Shown piece by piece: positions 1 to 5,504 of a DNA stretch of 7,507 nt. Location of the stretch: the NCBI GenBank assembly GCA_022565015.1, contig JADFKI010000192.1, positions 1 to 7,507 of the forward strand, read 5' to 3'. The DNA comes from Chloroflexota bacterium. GTDB lineage: Bacteria; Chloroflexota; Dehalococcoidia; Lucifugimonadales; JADFKI01. Numbering within the stretch: position 1 is the stretch's first letter; the number at the start of each line of letters is the position of its first letter. The translations under genes and the position numbers were made by a program. Under the pieces are notes generated by a model. That model worked only from the letters and a program-made list of their open reading frames with translations, made no database searches and was not told where the DNA came from.

Positions 1-19
1 ATAAACCAGAAAGATAGCT

Positions 20-52
20 AAAAACAAAAGGGCCGACTTGCGTCTGGCCCTT
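20..52 (-). terminator. Intrinsic terminator, leftward
   Basis: On the minus strand AAGGGCC (52-46) pairs with GGCCCTT (34-28). The stem extends inward by GAC/GTC (44-42 with 37-35), with one bulged base at 45 and a 4-nt loop. It is followed by a U-rich tail, TTTTGTTTTT on the minus strand. The plus strand has no T run after the hairpin, so termination acts leftwards only. Confidence 0.75.
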
Positions 53-57
53 CGTTA

Positions 58-83
58 CCTATGGATACTCATTTCTCCATAGG
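58..83 (-). repeat. Perfect 8-bp inverted repeat in the small RNA
   Basis: CCTATGGA at 58-65 is mirrored by TCCATAGG at 76-83 with a 10-nt loop. It lies between the predicted start (about 92) and the terminator stem, so it would form the 5' hairpin of the RNA. It could equally be an operator in DNA, but its place inside the transcript favours an RNA structure. Confidence 0.6.
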
Positions 84-98
84 GCAGTCATTAACCAT

Positions 99-127
99 AA
101 TATACGTCAATATTGCTGGATTGTCAA
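99..127 (-). promoter_or_regulatory. Sigma-70 promoter firing leftwards
   Basis: On the minus strand a perfect -35 hexamer TTGACA (127-122) is followed by exactly 17 nt and a -10 hexamer TATATT (104-99, five of six consensus bases). The predicted start is near 92. The heptamer TATTGAC occurs twice in the region (129-123 and 112-106, 17 bp apart), once at the -35 and once in the spacer, so a repeated protein-binding site is possible. It faces away from the NYN gene at 150 and drives the short terminated unit to its left. Confidence 0.75.
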
Positions 128-149
128 TAAGAACACGTGAGCGGAGCCA

Positions 150-697
150 ATGACAAGCGCAAAACGGGTCATAGTATTCGTAGATGGCAACAATTTATAT
201 CATCTCTTAAAGGGCGCGGGGTACAAGACGTGGGTCGACATAGGCTCCATGTGTTCACGCATCTGCGGTTCCGAAAGGGAGCTGAAGCGCATCTATTATT
301 ATAATGCCCCGCCGCCTGGTGGTCGATCATTCACCGAGAAGCAAAATGAATACTACGCACAGGTTCAAAAAACACCAAACCTCATTTTCCAGCGTGGCTG
401 GCTGAGGCCAACTATGAAAACTGATGATGACGGCAAAAGCTATTTGTCCTACGTCGAAAAGGCGCTGACACCGCACTAACGACTGATTTTATGCAATTAG
501 CAGCCCAAAACGAATTCGATACTGGAATAATTGTTTCATCGGATGGCGATTTTGCACCGCCCGTAACAATGGTAAAGGACATCTATGGCAAACCTACGGA
601 AGTAATTTATTTCCCAAATACAAAGCCGCTAATAATGGAAGGTATCGCCATAATGCGAGAATTCAGGCGGTCTTTCCTGAGAGAACATGACCGCTGA
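150..697 (+). pseudogene. NYN/LabA-like (DUF88) putative nuclease, frameshifted
   Basis: NYN domains are PIN-like folds with acidic, metal-binding active sites, usually acting on RNA. The first 104 residues carry the N-terminal strand FVDGNN with Asp12. The ATG at 150 follows GGAG at 143-146, 3 nt away. After residue 104 the frame is lost and ends at 477-479. The continuation lies in another frame, read as GADTALTTDF, then IIVSSDGDF with the expected acidic residues, ending at 697. The family's K-G-x-D motif is restored if one G is added to the GG at 461-462, giving about 182 residues, a normal length. The break is therefore a 1-nt deletion, a sequencing error or, less likely, -1 frameshifting on the A-AAG lysine codon. 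In the lines I counted, this region runs near 37-52% GC against 52-70% in two his-operon lines, which hints at acquisition. Domain call is confident; RNA target unknown. Confidence 0.8.
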
Positions 698-725
698 AAT
701 CAGGACACTACCCGACAGCCTGATT
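698..725. repeat. 7-bp inverted repeat between the NYN gene and the L21 promoter
   Basis: AATCAGG (698-704) and CCTGATT (719-725) form a perfect 7-bp stem with a 14-nt loop, starting directly after the NYN stop codon and ending 3 nt before the -35 box of the L21 promoter. No T run follows, so it is not a classical intrinsic terminator. It may be a weak 3'-end hairpin or a regulator site upstream of the ribosomal promoter. Confidence 0.35.
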
Positions 726-728
726 CCC

Positions 729-758
729 TTGACGGAGGGGCCGTGCAACCCATAAAAT
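729..758 (+). promoter_or_regulatory. Promoter of the L21-L27-L31 operon
   Basis: TTGACG (729-734, five of six) and TAAAAT (753-758, five of six) are 18 nt apart. The predicted start near 765 leaves a leader of only about 16 nt that still includes GAGG (767-770), 10 nt before the rplU ATG. So short a leader leaves little room for leader-based autoregulation. Confidence 0.6.
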
Positions 759-780
759 TGGTAGTCGAGGTTATTTTTTA

Positions 781-1098
781 ATGACTACATATGCGATTGT
801 AAATACGGGCGGAAAACAGTACCGCGTTCAGCCCGGCGACACGATTAGGGTGGAGTCTCTACCTGGGGACGAAGGCGACCTTGTAGAGCTGGAAGACGTG
901 AGGATGGTGTCGGACGAGGGCGAGGTGACGCTGGGAAGCCCGACCGTCGCCGGCGCCAAAGTTACCGCCGAGATCCTGGGCCGAGGGAAGGCAAAGAAGA
1001 TCATCGTCTTCAAGTATAAGGCGAAGACCCGGTATCGTAGAAAGAACGGACACCGGCAGCAATACACCGAATTGCGTATAACTGACATCTCACATTAG
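781..1098 (+). CDS. rplU: 50S ribosomal protein L21
   Basis: The 105-residue product matches bacterial L21 in length and pattern. It has the N-terminal YAIVNTGGKQYRV strand (residues 4-16) and the basic C-terminal signature KKIIVFKYKAKTRYRRKNGH (72-91), which binds 23S rRNA. L21 is an early-assembly protein of the large subunit, also contacting L20. GAGG at 767-770 precedes the ATG by 10 nt. It is the first gene of a tight operon; rpmA starts 14 nt after its stop. The L21-L27 pairing is very widely conserved in bacteria. Confidence 0.98.
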   Translation: MTTYAIVNTGGKQYRVQPGDTIRVESLPGDEGDLVELEDVRMVSDEGEVTLGSPTVAGAKVTAEILGRGKAKKIIVFKYKAKTRYRRKNGHRQQYTELRITDISH

Positions 1099-1112
1099 TA
1101 GGGGTATGGTTC

Positions 1113-1376
1113 ATGGCACATAAGAAGGGCGGCGGCAGCACTAAGAACGGCCGCGACAGCAACTCGAAGCGGTTGGGCGTGAAGAGGTACGATAATCAGC
1201 TGGTCTCCGCGGGCTCGATACTAGTCAGGCAGCGCGGGACCAGGATTCATCCCGGCAACAACGTGGGACTTGGAAAGGACCATACGCTCTTTGCCCTGAT
1301 CGACGGCGTTGTAAAATTCGAGCACAAGACGCGCTCCAAAAAGCGCGCCAGCGTTTATCCCGTGACGGGAGGTTAA
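1113..1376 (+). CDS. rpmA: 50S ribosomal protein L27
   Basis: The 87-residue product has the diagnostic glycine-rich, basic N-terminus MAHKKGGGSTKNGRDS, which reaches towards the peptidyl transferase centre and tRNA ends, followed by RLGVKRYDNQ and the core RQRGTRIHPGNNVGLGKDHT (residues 40-59). It starts directly at MAHKK, so it lacks the cleaved N-terminal extension seen in Firmicutes L27. AGGGG (1100-1104) sits 8 nt before the ATG, just after the rplU stop. Its last codons contain the GGGAGG ribosome-binding site of the next gene, rpmE, suggesting translational coupling. Confidence 0.98.
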   Translation: MAHKKGGGSTKNGRDSNSKRLGVKRYDNQLVSAGSILVRQRGTRIHPGNNVGLGKDHTLFALIDGVVKFEHKTRSKKRASVYPVTGG

Positions 1377-1383
1377 GAAAGAA

Positions 1384-1590
1384 ATGAAACAAGGTATACA
1401 TCCTGAGTACCACCCTGAGGCCCGCATGGTCTGCTCTTGCGGCTCCGTCTACACCACCGGGTCTACCAAGCCGGAGCTTCGGGTGGAGATCTGCAACCAG
1501 TGCCACCCCTTCTTCACGGGCGAGCAGCGAATCGTCGATACGGAGGGCAGGGTTGAGCGGCTGAGGCGCAGATTTAGCCTAAGCCAGTAG
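1384..1590 (+). CDS. rpmE: 50S ribosomal protein L31, zinc-binding form
   Basis: The 68-residue protein opens with MKQGIHPEYHPE, typical of L31, and has C17-x-C19 and C37-x-x-C40 pairs that form the zinc site of the C+ type. Organisms with a C+ form sometimes carry a cysteine-free paralogue used under zinc limitation; none is visible here. L31 sits at the inter-subunit bridge near the central protuberance. Its Shine-Dalgarno sequence (1367-1372) overlaps the end of rpmA, 7 nt of non-coding sequence separate the two genes, and the operon is closed by the terminator at 1611. Confidence 0.97.
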   Translation: MKQGIHPEYHPEARMVCSCGSVYTTGSTKPELRVEICNQCHPFFTGEQRIVDTEGRVERLRRRFSLSQ

Positions 1591-1610
1591 TCCGGTAGCG
1601 AATCAGTCAG

Positions 1611-1644
1611 ACAGGGGTGAGCCTAGCTTGCCCCTGTTTTGTTT
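1611..1644 (+). terminator. Intrinsic terminator of the ribosomal protein operon
   Basis: ACAGGGG (1611-1617) pairs with CCCCTGT (1631-1637). The stem continues inward through two G-T wobbles and three further pairs to a 3-nt loop (1623-1625), giving about 12 bp, followed by TTTTGTTT. It lies 21 nt after the rpmE stop and separates the ribosomal genes from the DUF1385 gene. Confidence 0.9.
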
Positions 1645-1741
1645 AAGCCGATAATCTATCTGATGATAGACGGATTGGGAAACGACCTGGAATCTTTAGC
1701 GACGTTCAAGCTTGAGCTGCGGCGAAGCCCAGGTTGGAGAC

Positions 1742-1747
1742 GGGAGG
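1742..1747 (+). promoter_or_regulatory. Ribosome-binding site deciding the DUF1385 start
   Basis: GGGAGG lies 4 nt before the ATG at 1752. An in-frame TTG at 1734 would add six residues but has no comparable site, and the conserved family sequence begins soon after the ATG, so 1752 is preferred. I see no convincing promoter between 1645 and 1742. Confidence 0.7.
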
Positions 1748-1751
1748 CTCG

Positions 1752-2693
1752 ATGAGCACGGAGCGCGGCCATACATACGGCGGACAGGCCGTAATCGAAG
1801 GCGTGATGATTCGCGGCCGCACCAACGTGTCCGTTGCCGTGAGAAGGCCGGACGGCACGATAGCCTTGCAGAGCCGCCGGCTTTCTCCGCTATTCACGGG
1901 CCGCCTCAGGCAGATTCCGCTCGTGCGCGGCGTCATAGCCCTGATGGAGACCCTTATCCTGGGAATGCGCGCCCTGAGCTACTCGGCGAACGTCGGCATC
2001 GAGGAAGAGGGCGAGGAGGTCGGCAAGGTCTCCATGGTCTCCATGATGCTGGTGTCGCTGCTTTTCGCCATAGGGCTCTTCTTTCTCGTGCCTGTTTTCG
2101 CCAGCCGCGGCCTCGAGGGCGCTCTGGGGTCCGGCTATGCGACGAACATCGCCGAGGGACTGATTAGACTCGGCATTTTCCTGGCTTACATCTTGCTGAT
2201 CGGCAGGATGAGCGACATTCGTCGCGTCTTCATGTACCACGGCGCGGAGCATATGACCGTGCACGCTCAAGAGCGCGGCGAAGTGCTGTCGCTTGAATCG
2301 GTGCGGAAATATTCCACGGCCCATCCCAGGTGTGGAACGGCATTCCTGCTGGTCGTAATGGTCGTGGCCATAATAGTATTCGTGATCGTAGGAAGAGAGC
2401 CCTTCTGGTGGCTGATCGCCTCCAGGATAGTGCTGATGCCCTTCATCGCCGCCGTCAGCTACGAGCTCATCCGGCTCAGCGGTAGGTATTCCGGAAATCC
2501 CCTCGTAGCCCTGATAACCGGACCCAGCCTCGCGCTTCAGGCGCTCACCACCAGGGAGCCGGAAGACGACCAGATCGAAATCGCCATAACAGCCATGAGG
2601 CGCACGCTGGAAGTGGACGATAAGGGGATTGCCCTGGTTGAATCAGAGTATAGCGCGGCGGAATCCAGTGCGGACGAGACCGGTCAACCCTGA
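1752..2693 (+). CDS. DUF1385 (YqhQ-like) integral membrane protein
   Basis: The 313-residue product matches the DUF1385 family (B. subtilis YqhQ); I do not assign a biochemical function. It starts with the family signature YGGQAVIEGVMIRG (9-22). A hydrophobic amphipathic stretch lies at 58-76. About four membrane segments follow, near 94-117, 135-152, 196-214 and 219-241. Two conserved motifs sit between them: YHGAEHMTVHAQE (162-174) and HPRCGTAFLL (191-200), whose His, Glu and Cys residues could bind a metal or be catalytic, which is inference. The C-terminal 45 residues are acidic and soluble. In many bacteria this gene lies between rpmE and prfA; prfA does not follow here. Its stop overlaps the 3' end of hisIE on the opposite strand by 10 bp. 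Confidence 0.93.
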   Translation: MSTERGHTYGGQAVIEGVMIRGRTNVSVAVRRPDGTIALQSRRLSPLFTGRLRQIPLVRGVIALMETLILGMRALSYSANVGIEEEGEEVGKVSMVSMMLVSLLFAIGLFFLVPVFASRGLEGALGSGYATNIAEGLIRLGIFLAYILLIGRMSDIRRVFMYHGAEHMTVHAQERGEVLSLESVRKYSTAHPRCGTAFLLVVMVVAIIVFVIVGREPFWWLIASRIVLMPFIAAVSYELIRLSGRYSGNPLVALITGPSLALQALTTREPEDDQIEIAITAMRRTLEVDDKGIALVESEYSAAESSADETGQP

Positions 2694-3304
2694 CGGCTTC
2701 GCAGCTCCCGCCAAACGTCCTCGGGCCTCGCTCCAAGCGCTGAAAGGAGAACGAGGGTGTGGTAAAGCAGGTCGGCGGACTCCTTGACCAGCTCCTCTTT
2801 GTCTCCAACGGCCGCCGCCAGCGCCGTCTCGCCGGCCTCCTCGATGACCTTCTGGGCGATTCTCTTCGTCCCGTCCGAAAAGAGCTGTGCCGTGTAGCTA
2901 CCCTCGGGCATATCTCGCTTGCGGTCCTGGATGACGGCGAATAGGTCCTCCAATATGCCGGGCCCCTTTTCCGCACGCGTGAACTCCGGGAAGTCCTCTA
3001 TGGGGGTAAAGAAACAGGTCTGGTTGCCGGTGTGGCATATGGGGCCGTCGGGCTCCACCTGGAGGATTATCGTATCGCCGTCGCAGTCCACCGCGGCGGA
3101 CTTGACGCGCATGTAGTTCCCGGAAACTTCACCCTTGTGCCAGAGGTCTGAGCGGCTGCGGCTGTAGAACCAGACCTCGCCGCCCTCCAGGGTCCTCTTC
3201 AACGCGCCGGGGTTCATATACCCCAGCATCAAGACCTCGCCGCTGTTGACGTCCTGCGCTACGGCCGGCACGAGGCCCTTCTCATCCAGTTGAATCTCTA
3301 CCAT
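2684..3304 (-). CDS. hisI: HisIE: phosphoribosyl-AMP cyclohydrolase / phosphoribosyl-ATP pyrophosphatase
   Basis: This bifunctional cytoplasmic enzyme catalyses steps 2 and 3 of histidine synthesis: the HisE part removes pyrophosphate from PR-ATP, the HisI part opens the adenine ring of PR-AMP. The HisI domain (about 1-105) has WHKGEVSGNYMRV (55-67), the metal-binding DCDGD (73-77, with Cys74) and CHTGNQTCF (90-98, Cys90 and Cys97). The HisE domain (about 117-203) has VIEEAGE (153-159) and ESADLLYH (175-182). The ATG at 3304 gives 206 residues and follows AGGTG by 5 nt; a TTG at 3319 would add five unsupported residues. It is the last gene of the operon, 21 nt after hisF, and its end overlaps the convergent DUF1385 gene by 10 bp with no terminator in between. 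Both halves look complete. Confidence 0.96.
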   Translation of the reverse strand: MVEIQLDEKGLVPAVAQDVNSGEVLMLGYMNPGALKRTLEGGEVWFYSRSRSDLWHKGEVSGNYMRVKSAAVDCDGDTIILQVEPDGPICHTGNQTCFFTPIEDFPEFTRAEKGPGILEDLFAVIQDRKRDMPEGSYTAQLFSDGTKRIAQKVIEEAGETALAAAVGDKEELVKESADLLYHTLVLLSALGARPEDVWRELRSRQG

Positions 3305-3309
3305 GATCG

Positions 3310-3314
3310 CACCT
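3310..3314 (-). promoter_or_regulatory. Ribosome-binding site of hisIE
   Basis: AGGTG on the minus strand (3314-3310) lies 5 nt before the ATG at 3304. It falls inside the longer reading that begins at TTG 3319, which argues for the shorter protein. Confidence 0.6.
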
Positions 3315-3325
3315 GTCAAGGATGT

Positions 3326-4156
3326 CTAGATTTCGGGGTCCGGTCGCACGGGGACACCGTGCTTCCTCAGGTAGTCCTTTACCTCGCCGATGGGGTGAGT
3401 GCCGAAGTGGAATATGCTTGCGGCCAACACGGCGTCCGCCCTGCCCTTCTCGATCGCCTGAAGCAGGTGGTCAGGCTCGCCGGCGCCACCGCTGGCGATG
3501 ATCGGAATCGTCACGCTGTCTGAAATCTCCCGAAGAAGCTCCAGGTCGTATCCGGTAAGCCGTCCGTCCGTGTCCATGCTCGTAACCAGCAGCTCGCCCG
3601 CTCCTAGCTCTGCGGCACGCCTCGCCCACTTCAGGGCGTCGATGCCGGTAGGCGTTCGTCCGCCGTGCACGTAGACCTGCCACCGCGACTCAGCGTCCAT
3701 CGCAAGGTCTTGGACGGCCTTGTCGACCGGCGCGTCGTGATGTGTACCCGGCCCTACCCTCTTGGCGTCGATGGCTACGACGATGCACTGCGAGCCGAAA
3801 AACTGCGATGCCTGCTTGATTACAGAGGGGTCGTTTATGGCCGCCGTGTTGAAGGAGACCTTGTCCGCGCCCGCTTCCAGCATGCGGCGAACGTCGGAGA
3901 CGCTTCGAATTCCGCCGCCGACCGTGAGCGGTATGAAGACCTCCTCGGAGACCTTCTTGACGACGTCCACCATAATGTCGCGATCGTCGGAGCTGGCGGT
4001 GATGTCCAGGAAGACCAGCTCGTCTGCGCCCTGCTGGTCGTAGAAACGGGCCAGCTCAGCCGGGTCGCCCGCGTCGCGAATGTTAACGAAGCTCACCCCT
4101 TTCACGACCCTGCCTCGATCGACGTCCAGGCAGGGTATTATTCGCTTCGTTAGCAT
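3326..4156 (-). CDS. hisF: HisF: imidazole glycerol phosphate synthase cyclase subunit
   Basis: HisF is a beta/alpha barrel that uses ammonia from HisH to convert PRFAR into imidazole-glycerol phosphate and AICAR. Both catalytic aspartates are visible: Asp11 in PCLDVD and Asp130 in VVAIDAKR. Phosphate-binding segments LTVGGGIR (77-84), VTSMDTDG (191-198) and ASGGAG (221-226) are intact. At 276 residues it is about 23 longer than the usual length of around 253. The excess lies in one place, residues about 135-158 (GPGTHHDAPVDK onward), between AIDAKRV and WQVYVHGGR, so it is an insertion in a surface loop. The start lies 15 nt after the methyltransferase stop with only a weak, distant AGGG, suggesting coupled translation. 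Confidence 0.97.
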   Translation of the reverse strand: MLTKRIIPCLDVDRGRVVKGVSFVNIRDAGDPAELARFYDQQGADELVFLDITASSDDRDIMVDVVKKVSEEVFIPLTVGGGIRSVSDVRRMLEAGADKVSFNTAAINDPSVIKQASQFFGSQCIVVAIDAKRVGPGTHHDAPVDKAVQDLAMDAESRWQVYVHGGRTPTGIDALKWARRAAELGAGELLVTSMDTDGRLTGYDLELLREISDSVTIPIIASGGAGEPDHLLQAIEKGRADAVLAASIFHFGTHPIGEVKDYLRKHGVPVRPDPEI

Positions 4157-4171
4157 GGCGAGCTGTGGGCC

Positions 4172-4747
4172 CTACTTTCTCATGACGACCATATAGTGCT
4201 GGTCGTTCATGTCATGCCGGGACGTCAGCCTAAAGCCGATCTTCTTGGCCGCCTCAATGAGTTTGGGCTCGTCCAACCGGTCTCGCACCGAAGGTCCGTC
4301 CTTGGTGCGTTTCCTTTGCCACTCCAGGACCGCAAACCAGCCGCCTTTGCGCAGGCACCGGAAAACGTCACTCAGTATATCGTTGGTATTTGAGGCCTTA
4401 TGGAGCGAGAATGCAGCGAAGACTCCGTCTGCGCTATTGTCATCGAGGGGGAGCTTGTCGTTCTTCAGCTCGCCGAAATCGATGTTGCTAAGGCGGATCT
4501 GCTTGCACTGCTCGGCGATTGCGTCAAGTGACGCCTTATCGGAATCCAGGGCGTGAACCCTGCCGTTGAAGACATACTTCCCCAGAGGTATCGTAAATTT
4601 TCCAGTGCCGCAGCCCACATCCACGATCACCTGATAAGGGATGAGAGGTATGATCGACATGACCCGATACGGGTCCAACTTCTGAAATGGGTCTTCGTCC
4701 TCCTGCGGCTCACTAGTGTCTTCCTTCACCTGCGTTCCCTGTGTCAT
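4172..4747 (-). CDS. Class I SAM-dependent methyltransferase inside the his operon
   Basis: The 191-residue protein has the Rossmann-like methyltransferase pattern: a charged tail (1-25), motif I VIVDVGCGTGKF (41-52), motif II VHALDSD (64-70), the acidic strand ADGVFAAFSLH (106-116) and LRKGGWFAVLEWQR (132-145). It resembles the UbiE/Methyltransf_11 type but lacks anything that names the substrate. There is no signal peptide or membrane segment, so it is probably cytosolic. The minus-strand AGGGAGAG (4763-4756) lies 8 nt before the ATG. It sits 34 nt after hisA and 15 nt before hisF and is clearly co-transcribed, but no methylation step belongs to histidine synthesis. Its substrate is unknown; a small molecule is as plausible as a protein. 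Confidence 0.88.
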   Translation of the reverse strand: MTQGTQVKEDTSEPQEDEDPFQKLDPYRVMSIIPLIPYQVIVDVGCGTGKFTIPLGKYVFNGRVHALDSDKASLDAIAEQCKQIRLSNIDFGELKNDKLPLDDNSADGVFAAFSLHKASNTNDILSDVFRCLRKGGWFAVLEWQRKRTKDGPSVRDRLDEPKLIEAAKKIGFRLTSRHDMNDQHYMVVMRK

Positions 4748-4781
4748 GGAATTATCTCTCCCTTAACCCGAGTGTCAATTT

Positions 4782-5504
4782 CTAAGCGGCCCCAAGTGCC
4801 GTTACTGCCTGGCCAAGATCAATATCACCAGTGTAGATAGCCGTGCCCACTACGGCGGATTCCACTCCGATTTCACTGAGGCGCAACAGATGCTCCACCG
4901 ACGATATACCTCCCGCCGCAATTATCTTGACGTCTGGTATGGCCGTCAGTCCGTGCAGGGCATCGAAGTTGGGCCCTGATAGTGTACCGTCTCTTGAAAT
5001 ATCTGTGTAGAGGTAGCGGCTAACTCCAACCCCTCGCATATCCCTTATGAGCTGTTCCGCTTCCACCTCGGAGGTTTGGGTCCAACCGTTTAGCGCCACC
5101 TTGCCGTCTCTGGCGTCTACGGTCACCACGACCCGTTCCGCGCCCAGCTCGCCGACCAACTCACGCAGCAGGTCCGGGTTTTCGACCGCGGCGGTGCCCA
5201 TAAGCACTCTATCAATTCCCCGCTCGATAGCCTGCCTCGCCGACTCGATGCTCCTGATGCCGCCGCCCAGCTGGACAGGGACACCTGCCTCGTCGGCGAT
5301 CCTGTACGCCGCCTCGGCGTTGGATTGTTCTCCGGACCTGGCCCCATCCAGGTCTATGACGTGGAGCCTGCGGGCCCCCGACTTCACCCAGCGCCTGGCG
5401 ACCTCCAGTGGGTCGTCCGAAAACACGGTCTCCCTGTTGTAGTCACCCTGGTACAGACGGACACACCTTCCCCCTCTGAGGTCGATGGCCGGGATTACCT
5501 CCAT
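4782..5504 (-). CDS. hisA: HisA: ProFAR isomerase
   Basis: HisA opens the aminoaldose ring of ProFAR to the aminoketose PRFAR, the substrate of HisHF. The 240-residue length is normal. The barrel carries the catalytic pair Asp8 (VIPAIDLRGG) and Asp130 (VTVDARDGKV), the family tryptophan in NGW (141), YTDISRDG (166-173) and phosphate-binding loops LGGGIR (79-84) and AAGGIS (196-201). Whether it also serves tryptophan synthesis, as PriA does in Actinobacteria, cannot be judged from sequence alone; I see no reason to assume it. Its ATG overlaps the hisH stop by 10 bp, and AAGG lies just upstream of the start, so it is probably translated by ribosomes leaving hisH. Confidence 0.97.
   Translation of the reverse strand: MEVIPAIDLRGGRCVRLYQGDYNRETVFSDDPLEVARRWVKSGARRLHVIDLDGARSGEQSNAEAAYRIADEAGVPVQLGGGIRSIESARQAIERGIDRVLMGTAAVENPDLLRELVGELGAERVVVTVDARDGKVALNGWTQTSEVEAEQLIRDMRGVGVSRYLYTDISRDGTLSGPNFDALHGLTAIPDVKIIAAGGISSVEHLLRLSEIGVESAVVGTAIYTGDIDLGQAVTALGAA

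Larger units (their letters stand above)
20..92 (-). ncRNA. Putative small RNA or attenuated leader (about 73 nt)
   Basis: A minus-strand transcript is bounded by a strong promoter (127-99) and an intrinsic terminator (52-20). It would carry two adjacent stem-loops: an 8-bp perfect stem CCTATGGA/TCCATAGG (83-76 with 65-58, 10-nt loop) and the terminator stem. No real ORF fits; the only start with a Shine-Dalgarno-like GGAG gives a five-residue peptide (72-55) with just 2 nt between GGAG and ATG. I do not recognise an RNA family. Two readings are possible: a free-standing small RNA, or the 5' leader of a minus-strand gene beyond the left edge, controlled by premature termination. The ends are predicted from motifs only. 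Confidence 0.5.

Noticed and set aside
55..72. Five-codon ORF (MSIHR) in the left-edge RNA, preceded by GGAG, as a leader peptide
   Set aside because: Only 2 nt separate GGAG from the ATG, the ORF lies inside a perfect hairpin, and five codons carry no statistical support.
456..463. Programmed -1 frameshift site in the NYN gene
   Set aside because: The bases are not an X-XXY-YYZ heptamer and no strong pseudoknot is apparent; a single-base deletion is simpler. Kept only as a minor alternative.
491..697. Separate small gene starting at ATG 491
   Set aside because: The sequence continues an NYN domain from its middle, the ATG has no ribosome-binding site, and the codons just before it encode the expected family residues.
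1655..1670. TCTATC/GATAGA hairpin downstream of the ribosomal terminator
   Set aside because: A 6-bp AT-rich stem with no tail or nearby signal; expected by chance.
1650..1700. Promoter for the DUF1385 gene
   Set aside because: GATAAT-like and TTGGGA-like elements occur, but no pair has both fair hexamers and normal spacing.
1712..2167. Plus-strand reading in another frame across the start of the DUF1385 gene
   Set aside because: It overlaps a clearly conserved protein, has a low-complexity Arg/His-rich composition and no ribosome-binding site.
2545..2976. Arg/Ser/Pro-rich readings opposite or out of frame with hisIE and DUF1385
   Set aside because: Typical shadows of GC-rich coding sequence; the true frames carry conserved motifs.
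3665..4153. Long plus-strand reading opposite hisF
   Set aside because: Antisense shadow of a conserved barrel enzyme, with no family resemblance and no start signal.
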